Below, in pieces: positions 15,884-24,454 of a stretch of DNA of 24,454 nucleotides. The stretch lies in the NCBI GenBank assembly GCA_000383735.1, contig KB912124.1:1-24454 (forward strand), given 5' to 3'. The stretch's first letter is position 1. Each line of letters opens with the position of its first letter. The position numbers and the translations under genes were made by a program. Source of the DNA: Verrucomicrobia bacterium SCGC AAA164-M04. GTDB lineage: Bacteria; Verrucomicrobiota; Verrucomicrobiae; Verrucomicrobiales; Akkermansiaceae. Below the pieces are notes generated by a model, which was not told where the DNA came from, searched no databases, and saw only the letters and a program-made list of their open reading frames with translations.

Positions 15884-16515
15884 CCATTATTTATCAGGAC
15901 CAGCACATCGTGGTGGTCGATAAGCCCAGCGGATTTCTCTCAGTTCCTGGACGAGGGGTTGAGAAAATAGATTCGGTTGCGCACCGAATTAGCACAATTA
16001 TTCCCGGATGTATTGATCAACCCGCGGTCCACCGTCTTGACATGGACACCTCGGGCTTACTTGTTCTGGCTCTTACTAAAGACGCTCATCGAAACCTCTC
16101 GAAACAATTTCAAGATAGACTCACCGAGAAGGAATACATTGCCCTCCTAGATGGAGCACTCCCTAAAGAACACGGGAACAGCGGCACGATCACGCTCCCA
16201 TTCCGACTTGATATTGAGAATCGCCCCTATCAAATCTACGATGAAATTCACGGGAAAATGGGGATATCTCACTGGCGCCGTATCTCGGTTGAAAATGGAA
16301 TAACGCGAATACATTTTCAGCCGATCACGGGCAGAACACACCAGCTTCGAATACACTCAGCCCATCCGAAAGGGCTCGGACTTCCAATCCTTGACGACCC
16401 GCTTTATGGCAACGGTGCAGATCCCGGTAAAATGAAGCTCCACGCTAGTAAACTCTCCTTCGACCACCCCGGCACAAGTGAGCGACTCACCTTCACTTCA
16501 CCCGTTCCTTTTTAA
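15880..16515 (+). CDS. rluA: RluA-family pseudouridine synthase
   Basis: Converts uridine to pseudouridine in RNA. The 211-residue product is close in length and sequence style to E. coli RluA (23S rRNA U746 and tRNA U32). It shows YQDQHIVVVDKPSGFLSVPG at the N-terminus, HRLDMDTSGLLVLAL with the catalytic Asp at about 54, KEYIALLDG, and GRTHQLRIHSAHP near 150. No S4 domain precedes the catalytic part, which also fits RluA rather than RluC/D. The start is GTG at 15880, overlapping the dehydrogenase stop as GTGA, so translation is probably coupled. Functional link to the upstream exported dehydrogenase is not obvious. The precise RNA target is inferred only from resemblance. Confidence 0.92.
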   Translation: MTIIYQDQHIVVVDKPSGFLSVPGRGVEKIDSVAHRISTIIPGCIDQPAVHRLDMDTSGLLVLALTKDAHRNLSKQFQDRLTEKEYIALLDGALPKEHGNSGTITLPFRLDIENRPYQIYDEIHGKMGISHWRRISVENGITRIHFQPITGRTHQLRIHSAHPKGLGLPILDDPLYGNGADPGKMKLHASKLSFDHPGTSERLTFTSPVPF

Positions 16516-16598
16516 ATCGATGCCCCAGCCCGATCAGGCACCATTTGGGATTTCCCTATGAAAAACATAAGATCCGATAGCTGACTAAATTCACCCTC

Positions 16599-16620
16599 GA
16601 GTCCCAATTGCCTTGGGCTT
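16599..16620. terminator. possible small hairpin at the rluA/trkA convergence
   Basis: CCCAA at 16603-16607 pairs with TTGGG at 16612-16616, extended by AG/CT after a bulged T. It sits immediately downstream of the trkA stop. No long T tract follows in either direction, so termination activity is uncertain. The rest of the 104-bp gap (16516-16619) holds nothing I recognise. Confidence 0.3.
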
Positions 16621-17966
16621 TAATGAACCAGCCTGAGAAATTTTCTTTCCGCCTTATTTGCAACCATCGCAAAGATTTGGTCACCAGCCTCAAGTGTGTC
16701 ATCGGCCCCAGGAACAATAGCCTGTAAACCCTTGAGTAACCCAACCAAGACACAACCATCGGGCCACTTAAGTTCCGCCACTGTTTTCCCATCTGCCTTT
16801 GACCCTTTTGCAACATGGGTTTGGAGAACGATGCCCTTCCCAAGTTTACGAACGACATGAAATTTTTCGGTCGTGACGTAACGCGAAATCTCTTTCCGCG
16901 AAGCTTCTCGCGGACTCACCGCTGCGACGACTCCAAAGTGTCGTCCAGAAAAACTAATGGCTTTCGCGTAATCAGCCCGGTGGATCAAAGTTAAACAGTT
17001 CTTAGCGCCAAGATTATGAGCCTGCAAACAAGTCATCACATTATCCTCATCGCTGCTGCTGGTCGCTACGAAAAAATCAGCTTCCCCAACCTGTTCTTCC
17101 TCTAACTCTGCGACCGATGTCGCATCTGCATTTATCACGGTCGTGCTTGAGAGACGGTCGGTAAGTTCCTGAGCAAGCTCAGGATCACGCTCAAAAATAC
17201 GGACCCCGCAATTCCAACTCTCCAACATTTGAGCAAGTGAAAATCCATATTCCCCGCCTCCAAAAATGACAACCCGAGGTCCATCCTTCAGGTGAATCTC
17301 TTTCTGTAATAGCCCAACAAGCTGGCGTAACTTGTGAGGTGCTCCGAACACCGTCACAATATCACCTCCTTCCAAAACAGTGTCGGCATTGGCAACTTCA
17401 TGGAAATTGTCCCGACTGACCAATGCGACTCTCGTATTTGCCGGGAACTTGAGCGACTTCAATGGCTCACCGACGACCTCACTCTTCGAGCTGACTCGAA
17501 CTTGCTGTAACTCAATTCGTCCGCGCGCAATCTCTTCGACCACTAATGAATCAGGGTTTCGAATAAACTTCGCTAACTCGATTGCAGCCAACCTCTCGGA
17601 ACTGAAAATGTGATCAATTCCAAAGTGGCCCCGAAAATCAAACAGCCACTCCTCGCGCTGCAAGCCCGGGTGCACCCGGCTGATCACCCGCTCTACCCCC
17701 ATTGACTTCACCATCGAAGCGCACATTAAATTCACCGAGTTCTCACTTGTAAGCGCAAGAAATAATTCGCAGTCACCAATATTAGCTTCGGCAAGTGTAT
17801 TCACACTAGAACCATCTCCAATAACTACCTTCCCTTCGATTTCGCCCTGAAGCTCGGAAGCCTGAACTGCATCACTCTCGATTACCGAAACAGTATGCTC
17901 TTGGCGCGACAATTCTATGGCAAGGTGGCGGCCAATTTCCCCAGCTCCAACGATAATAATATTCAT
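16620..17966 (-). CDS. trkA: Trk potassium uptake regulatory subunit (two RCK domains)
   Basis: Peripheral cytoplasmic subunit that binds NAD(H) or nucleotide and gates the TrkH/TrkG potassium channel. The 448-residue length equals that of typical two-domain TrkA. The layout is TrkA_N (Rossmann, GAGEIG at 7-12) about 1-120, TrkA_C about 145-225, a second TrkA_N (VVIFGGGEYG at 232-241) about 230-350, and a second TrkA_C to the end (AVAELKWPDGCVLVGLLKG). The first nucleotide loop is followed by an acidic residue (IESD) as expected for NAD binding. No trkH/trkG is in the window. It starts 10 bp after the phoH stop on the same strand, so the two are probably co-transcribed. Identification is firm. 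Confidence 0.96.
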   Translation of the reverse strand: MNIIIVGAGEIGRHLAIELSRQEHTVSVIESDAVQASELQGEIEGKVVIGDGSSVNTLAEANIGDCELFLALTSENSVNLMCASMVKSMGVERVISRVHPGLQREEWLFDFRGHFGIDHIFSSERLAAIELAKFIRNPDSLVVEEIARGRIELQQVRVSSKSEVVGEPLKSLKFPANTRVALVSRDNFHEVANADTVLEGGDIVTVFGAPHKLRQLVGLLQKEIHLKDGPRVVIFGGGEYGFSLAQMLESWNCGVRIFERDPELAQELTDRLSSTTVINADATSVAELEEEQVGEADFFVATSSSDEDNVMTCLQAHNLGAKNCLTLIHRADYAKAISFSGRHFGVVAAVSPREASRKEISRYVTTEKFHVVRKLGKGIVLQTHVAKGSKADGKTVAELKWPDGCVLVGLLKGLQAIVPGADDTLEAGDQIFAMVANKAERKFLRLVH

Positions 17967-17976
17967 GGATCAGTAA

Positions 17977-18933
17977 TTATGAACGGAAGTCTTTGTATGC
18001 TGAAATAATTCTCCCAACCACAGGATGACGGACAACATCGCTCGTGTCGAAGTGATTAAATGCTACGCCATCTACATTCTTGAGTGCCTTTTCCGCTTCC
18101 AGTAAGCCCGAAATCCCGTGATCCTTCAAATCAATCTGAGAAGAATCACCAGTAATAATACATCGGGAACCTTCCCCCAAGCGAGTAAGCGCCATAAACA
18201 TTTGCTCCCGCGTTGTATTCTGTGCCTCATCAAGAATAACAAAAGACCGCGACAAGGTCCGTCCACGCATATAAGCCAGCGGGGCGATCTCGATACTACC
18301 ATCCTCCAAACGCTTTGCACCTTCCTCAAAACCCAGCATGTCATCAATCGCATCGTAAAGTGGCCGTAAATAAGGCGCGACCTTATCTCGCATATCCCCC
18401 GGCAAAAACCCAAGCGCTTCTCCTGCCTCCACTGCTGGGCGAGTTAAAATTAAACGACTAATTTCCTTTTTCCGAAGAAGATCAAGCGCCATTGCCACCG
18501 CCAAATACGTCTTTCCCGTACCAGCAGGCCCAAGTCCAAAAACGACCTCATTGGCCACCATCGCATTTAAATATGCCAACTGATTCGGACTACGAGCTAC
18601 TACCGGCTTGCACCCGCGGGCGCCTACAAGCTGCAACCTTCCCAAGGCCGAAATCCCTTCACCACCTTGCCTTACTAAATCGACCGCCGTTCGAAAATCC
18701 CTCGACGTTACCTCCCCACCATTTCTCCTCGCTTCCTCCAAGTCAGCGAAAATCTCTTCTACTAAATCACACCCTTCTTTCGACCCTCGAACTTCCAGCC
18801 ATCCATCCCGGGTCACCAAACGGACTTTTGCCTTTCCTTCAAGATACCTAAGCTCTTTTTCCGCGTGTCCAAAAAGAGACTGCAAAAAATGCGCACTTTC
18901 ATATTCGAGTTTGATCTGGTGTACCTCCGTCAC
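17977..18933 (-). CDS. phoH: PhoH-like ATPase
   Basis: P-loop NTPase of the PhoH/YbeZ family, linked in other bacteria to RNA metabolism and ribosome maturation, often beside ybeY; no ybeY is seen here. The 318-residue product has an N-terminal KH-like region (about 1-100), Walker A GPAGTGKT at 135-142, the TRPAVEAGEALGFLPGD segment, Walker B FVILDEAQNTT around 231-241, and a GDSSQIDL sensor-like motif. All family motifs are intact. The start is GTG at 18933; no better ATG fits the N-terminal family sequence. It is the first gene of a pair with trkA and diverges from thiC over a 256-bp regulatory gap. Confidence 0.94.
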   Translation of the reverse strand: MTEVHQIKLEYESAHFLQSLFGHAEKELRYLEGKAKVRLVTRDGWLEVRGSKEGCDLVEEIFADLEEARRNGGEVTSRDFRTAVDLVRQGGEGISALGRLQLVGARGCKPVVARSPNQLAYLNAMVANEVVFGLGPAGTGKTYLAVAMALDLLRKKEISRLILTRPAVEAGEALGFLPGDMRDKVAPYLRPLYDAIDDMLGFEEGAKRLEDGSIEIAPLAYMRGRTLSRSFVILDEAQNTTREQMFMALTRLGEGSRCIITGDSSQIDLKDHGISGLLEAEKALKNVDGVAFNHFDTSDVVRHPVVGRIISAYKDFRS

Positions 18934-18988
18934 GGGACAGGAACTAACTCAGACTCAGCCACCCCGCAATGTTCAAAACCCCGTCTTC

Positions 18989-19018
18989 TTGACAAGTTGG
19001 CTACTCGCCTCCAATATT
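18989..19018 (+). promoter_or_regulatory. candidate sigma-70-type promoter for thiC
   Basis: A perfect TTGACA at 18989-18994 is followed after 18 bp by AATATT at 19013-19018, which matches 4 of 6 positions of TATAAT. Transcription would begin near 19025, just at the 5' edge of the riboswitch aptamer. The position supports the call; the -10 element is weak and untested. Confidence 0.5.
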
Positions 19019-19025
19019 TCGAGCA

Positions 19026-21289
<2,264 letters not shown>

Positions 21290-21307
21290 TAAACGTCAGC
21301 GGCTTCT

Positions 21308-21382
21308 AAGCGGGTCCATGAAAGGCAGCGATTTACTAACGCCCCCAGTGTTAGGACCTAATCTAGCACTCGCGACCCGCTT
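21308..21382. repeat. inverted repeat in the thiC/recN intergenic region
   Basis: AAGCGGGTC at 21308-21316 and GACCCGCTT at 21374-21382 are perfect 9-bp inverted arms about 57 nt apart. A smaller hairpin (CTAAC/GTTAG) lies between them. There is no T tract after the arms. It could form a branched structure at the convergent ends of thiC and recN, perhaps protecting or ending transcripts; function is unknown. The rest of 21290-21408 is otherwise featureless. Confidence 0.45.
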
Positions 21383-21408
21383 CAATCGCCTGCCTCCCCT
21401 CCAAAATT

Positions 21409-23049
21409 TTACTTTAAGAGCGATTTTGCCATCTCTCGAGCCTGGATTCCTCCCCCACCCAACATTCGCACTAACTCGTCGATACGCGTTTCACCGGTCA
21501 CTTCGGTCAACGAAGAAAATGATCGACCACCTTCCACCCGTTTCTCAACCAGAAAATGTTGATGTGCTACCGCCGCGACCTGCGGAAAGTGTGTGATCGC
21601 AACAACCTGATGACGCTCACCAAGACTAGCCATCTTCTCGCCCACGGCCCGCGCGATTTCGCCACCCACGTTCGCATCAATTTCGTCAAAAACCATCAGC
21701 GGAGTTGAATCCTGATCCGCTAGCGCGTTCTTCACAGCAAGCATGACCCGTGAAATTTCACCACTCGATGCGACTTGCCGCAGCGGTCTTAGTGGTTCGC
21801 CAGGATTAGGTCCAAAGAGGTATTCGACATCTTCCAATCCAAAGGCCCCCGGTTCCTCACGGACGTTCAACTGCACTTCAAACTCCGCCTGTTTGAAACC
21901 CAAATCCACCAAATGTCCGCGCACTTCTTCTGCTAGAGATGGTGCATGTTTCTTCCGCTTTAAACTAATTTTTCGAGCAACTGCCCGCAATTTTTTTAAA
22001 GCTAAGTCAACATCTTGTTTCAATCGCGCCAGAAATTCCTCACGGTTATCAGAACCCTCTAATTTTAGTCGAGCATTCTCAGCATGATCCAATGCATCCT
22101 GCAGAGTTGGACCATATTTCCGCTTGAGAGATTCAACCAAATTAAAGCGATCCTCAACCTCCTGCACTTCCGACGGATCGATCTCAAGATCATCGAGATA
22201 ATCGACAACGCTCCGCTCAAGTTCCTGCATCTGCGCCACCGAGCACTCTACCTCCTCAGCTAAATCAACGATCGCCGGATCAATCTGGCGCAATCCAGAA
22301 GTCACACGTTGAAGATCTCCCAACCCTGGACCAACCGTATCACTGATTAAATTCACAGCCTTGCTTGCCAGTTCGCCCAAACGATTTGAATTGCTGCTCC
22401 GCCGATAACGTTCCTCCAAATCCTTCTCTTCTCCCATTATTATTCCCGCCGAGTCAATTTCCTCAACTTGAAACCTCAGTAACTCTTTTTCCTGATCACT
22501 AATTTCGCGCTGAGCACGCGCAGTTTCATATTCTTCACTTGCCTCGCGCCAAGCAGCCCAGCGTTCACGATAAGTCTTCACTTCTTCGCCGGCCGCCCCA
22601 TAGGCATCCAGCAAAGCCAACTGCCTCTCCGTTGAAAGCAAGGACTGGTGATCATGAGGACCATGAAGATCGACCAAATGCTGCCCGATTCTTTTCAAGA
22701 CACCTAAGGTCGCCGCACCATTATTTACAAATTGCTTATTCGACGAAGCCCCAATCACACGACGGATAATCAACTCATTTTCCTCACAGCAGTCTAAACC
22801 AATTTCTTCCAAGATTGCATCAATCACCGAGGATTCAGGCAGCTGAAAAATTGCCTCTACCATGCATTGATCCTCACCGGTACGAATGAGCCCCTTGTCG
22901 GCTCGCTCACCTAAAATCAACTTAAGAGCACCCACAATTACAGATTTCCCCGCACCGGTTTCGCCTGTCACACCTACTAAGCCCCCACCAAGATCCCATT
23001 CTAGACGTTCGACTAGGGCCAAGTTGCGGATCTTTAGAAGGTTAAGCAT
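21409..23049 (-). CDS. recN: DNA repair protein RecN
   Basis: SMC-like ATPase of double-strand break repair. I choose ATG 23049 because the protein then begins MLNLLKIRNLALVERLEWDL, the family N-terminus; ATG 23067 would add six residues. The product is 546 residues, about the normal 550. Walker A GETGAGKS lies at about 29-36. Two long charged coiled-coil stretches (about 130-330) flank the middle. The C-terminal ATPase half shows the signature SSGEISRVMLAVKNAL, Walker B PLMVFDEIDANVGG, and THFPQVAAVAHQHFLVEK, as in RecN. The gene diverges from the MBL-fold hydrolase with about 50 bp between starts and converges with thiC. No LexA-like box was recognised. Confidence 0.96.
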   Translation of the reverse strand: MLNLLKIRNLALVERLEWDLGGGLVGVTGETGAGKSVIVGALKLILGERADKGLIRTGEDQCMVEAIFQLPESSVIDAILEEIGLDCCEENELIIRRVIGASSNKQFVNNGAATLGVLKRIGQHLVDLHGPHDHQSLLSTERQLALLDAYGAAGEEVKTYRERWAAWREASEEYETARAQREISDQEKELLRFQVEEIDSAGIIMGEEKDLEERYRRSSNSNRLGELASKAVNLISDTVGPGLGDLQRVTSGLRQIDPAIVDLAEEVECSVAQMQELERSVVDYLDDLEIDPSEVQEVEDRFNLVESLKRKYGPTLQDALDHAENARLKLEGSDNREEFLARLKQDVDLALKKLRAVARKISLKRKKHAPSLAEEVRGHLVDLGFKQAEFEVQLNVREEPGAFGLEDVEYLFGPNPGEPLRPLRQVASSGEISRVMLAVKNALADQDSTPLMVFDEIDANVGGEIARAVGEKMASLGERHQVVAITHFPQVAAVAHQHFLVEKRVEGGRSFSSLTEVTGETRIDELVRMLGGGGIQAREMAKSLLK

Positions 23050-23101
23050 TCGTTTTTGCGGTGACATGGGGATTATGCAATTCTCTTCCCACAACGCAAC
23101 G

Positions 23102-23896
23102 ATGACTCGCAACAGATCTCAACCTCGGTTCCTATTTCTTGGCACCTCCACTTCAGTGGGAGTCCCTGTGATTGGTTGCTCCTGCAAGGTTTGCCGCTCC
23201 AATCACCCTCACGACAATCGCTCCCGCAGTTCAATTTTTTTTGAAGGTCCTTGGGGCCGTCTCCTTATTGATAGTGGCCCCGATCTACGACAGCAAGCCT
23301 TGCGGGAACAGCTTACCGCGGTCGATGCCGTCCTTTACACCCACGAACATCTCGACCATGTCGCCGGTTTTGATGAGTTACGGGCCTTCTGCTGGAAGCG
23401 CGACTCTCCTCTCCCCCTTTATGGTTCACCTGAGACCCTCGCCGGACTTGCCCGTATGTATCCGTGGGCTTTCTCGGTTGCCGATCGCCAAGCTGGATAC
23501 ATTCATCCCGAACCACGTGAAATAGAGGGGGCCTTTGATTTCAATGGCCTCAAAATCACCCCAATTGAGGTGCAGCATGGCTGGGTTCGCACCCATGGGT
23601 TTCGCTTCGACCACCCTACGATTGGATCACTTGCCTACCTACCCGATGTGAAAGTGATCCCGGAACAGTCCTTAGAGCTCCTGAGGGGTCTTGATTATTT
23701 TGTGGTCGACGCGCTCCGGCATGAAGAACACCACACTCATATGAATGTCAGCGAGGCATTAAACACAATAGATCTGATCACACCTAACCAATCCTACCTG
23801 ACTCATCTTTCCCATGAAATTTCCTGGGAGGAAACCAATCGCTCTTTACCACCACAAGTTTCTCTGGCTTACGATGGATTGACCCTTACCTTTTAG
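23102..23896 (+). CDS. PhnP-like metallo-beta-lactamase-fold hydrolase
   Basis: The start at ATG 23102 gives a 264-residue protein beginning just before the first strand (RFLFLGTSTS). GTSTSVGVPVIGCSCKVCRS contains the C-x-C-x2-C cluster seen in PhnP-type enzymes. The hydrolase metal motif THEHLDH follows near 80. Further histidines sit in EVQHGW and in HEEHHTHMNVSEAL and THLSHEI, completing the metal sites. PhnP itself cleaves 5-phosphoribosyl 1,2-cyclic phosphate in phosphonate use, but no phn genes are near, so the substrate is better left open (cyclic phosphodiester is the family guess). No signal peptide is present. The TIGR03790-type gene starts 4 bp after its stop. Confidence 0.9.
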   Translation: MTRNRSQPRFLFLGTSTSVGVPVIGCSCKVCRSNHPHDNRSRSSIFFEGPWGRLLIDSGPDLRQQALREQLTAVDAVLYTHEHLDHVAGFDELRAFCWKRDSPLPLYGSPETLAGLARMYPWAFSVADRQAGYIHPEPREIEGAFDFNGLKITPIEVQHGWVRTHGFRFDHPTIGSLAYLPDVKVIPEQSLELLRGLDYFVVDALRHEEHHTHMNVSEALNTIDLITPNQSYLTHLSHEISWEETNRSLPPQVSLAYDGLTLTF

Positions 23897-23900
23897 AATC

Positions 23901-24454
23901 ATGTCCATTCGCCTTTTTCTATTTCTCACCCTTTGCTTGCCTATCTTCTCCAAATCAACACCTCTTATTCCTAACCAAGTCGTTGTTGTTTATAATTCCA
24001 CTCTTCCCGAATCAAAAGAACTAGCCGAATTTTACGCACTAACCCGCCTCATTCCCTCGTCGAATCTCATCGGACTTGAAGTTCCGCAAAAAACCACCAT
24101 TGACCGCTCAACCTACGAAATGGCAATCCGACGACCCTTGGTAAAAAAATTCACGCAAAATCAATGGTGGGAACTAGGAAAAGACCAAAATGGAACCTCC
24201 GTTCCACTCAAAACGAAGATTCGCTGTATCGCCTTAATGAAGGGAATACCACTTAGAATCGGCCGCGAGGCAGTTCCAAAAGCCGAAGAATCAGCAACCC
24301 GTCAATTCAAGAAGCAAAATGAGGCCTCCGTTGATTCCGAGCTTAGCCTTATGGGAGTGGTAAATCACCCCATCGGAGGAGCAATTCCAAATCCCTGTTA
24401 CAACAAAGAAATCTCAGCGGCGACTAACCCGGCGCAATTCATGGTCATGGTGGG
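23901..24454 (+). CDS. TIGR03790-type protein, 3' end cut by window edge
   Basis: An open frame begins at ATG 23901 and runs without a stop to the right edge (184 codons seen). The start has a short hydrophobic export signal (IRLFLFLTLCLPIFS). The next segment, NQVVVVYNSTLPESKELAEF followed by YALTRLIPSSNLIGLEVP, and later CIALMKGIPLRIG and ASVDSELSLMG with NPCYN, match the pattern of the TIGR03790 family as I know it. That family is uncharacterised and is found mainly in Verrucomicrobiota, Planctomycetes and some other groups. Function is unknown; no catalytic motif can be assigned from this half. It follows the MBL hydrolase by 4 bp and could be in one transcript with it. Confidence 0.82.
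   Translation, partial: MSIRLFLFLTLCLPIFSKSTPLIPNQVVVVYNSTLPESKELAEFYALTRLIPSSNLIGLEVPQKTTIDRSTYEMAIRRPLVKKFTQNQWWELGKDQNGTSVPLKTKIRCIALMKGIPLRIGREAVPKAEESATRQFKKQNEASVDSELSLMGVVNHPIGGAIPNPCYNKEISAATNPAQFMVMV

Noticed and set aside
22886..23101. An N-terminal extension of the MBL hydrolase antisense to recN.
   Set aside because: It would run antisense through the recN start and Walker A region and is low-complexity Pro/Arg/Thr. The family's first strand begins right after ATG 23102.

Overview
The window looks like part of a chromosome from a Verrucomicrobiota bacterium, most likely marine and Verrucomicrobiales-like. This is an inference from gene content: secreted Cys-type sulfatases, a SASA-family acetylesterase, an FG-GAP/VCBS protein, a WD40/HEAT-like protein, a PQQ sugar dehydrogenase fused to cytochrome c, and a TIGR03790-type protein, mixed with housekeeping genes. 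Shine-Dalgarno sequences are weak or absent before most starts. Genes are dense and no gap reaches 300 bp. I saw no tRNA, rRNA, CRISPR array, transposase, integrase or phage gene.

Layout of 1-12134. A fragment of the 3' end of a WD40 gene (+) meets ppc (PEP carboxylase, -) tail to tail. Next come a secreted lactonase-like beta-propeller (+) and prfB (-), which carries the classic programmed +1 frameshift site. A tight four-gene + strand operon follows at 5462-10898: acetylesterase, sulfatase, S33 peptidase, sulfatase. It probably trims a sulfated and acylated glycan or glycoconjugate. A secreted FG-GAP repeat protein (-) faces the operon's end.

Layout of 12135-24454. A WD40 gene (-) is broken by a 7-base homopolymer frameshift and by a truncated tail. 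Divergent from it, a PQQ dehydrogenase-cytochrome c fusion overlaps rluA by 4 bp. phoH and trkA form a - strand pair. thiC (+) lies behind a TPP riboswitch and an intrinsic terminator, with a visible alternative pairing. recN (-) and a PhnP-like metallo-beta-lactamase-fold hydrolase (+) are divergent. A TIGR03790-type gene runs off the right edge.

The most notable observation concerns continuity. Bases 1-95 are a perfect reverse complement of 12135-12229. The WD40 gene read leftward from 14164 loses its natural end at 12134, and the missing end sits at 96-166 on the opposite strand. The + strand also changes from G-rich to C-rich at about the same place, largely independent of gene direction. 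Together these suggest that 96-12134 is inverted relative to the rest. The cause could be a real (possibly switchable) inversion, a duplicated paralogue, or a chimeric assembly join. I did not find a convincing novel defence or mobile system.
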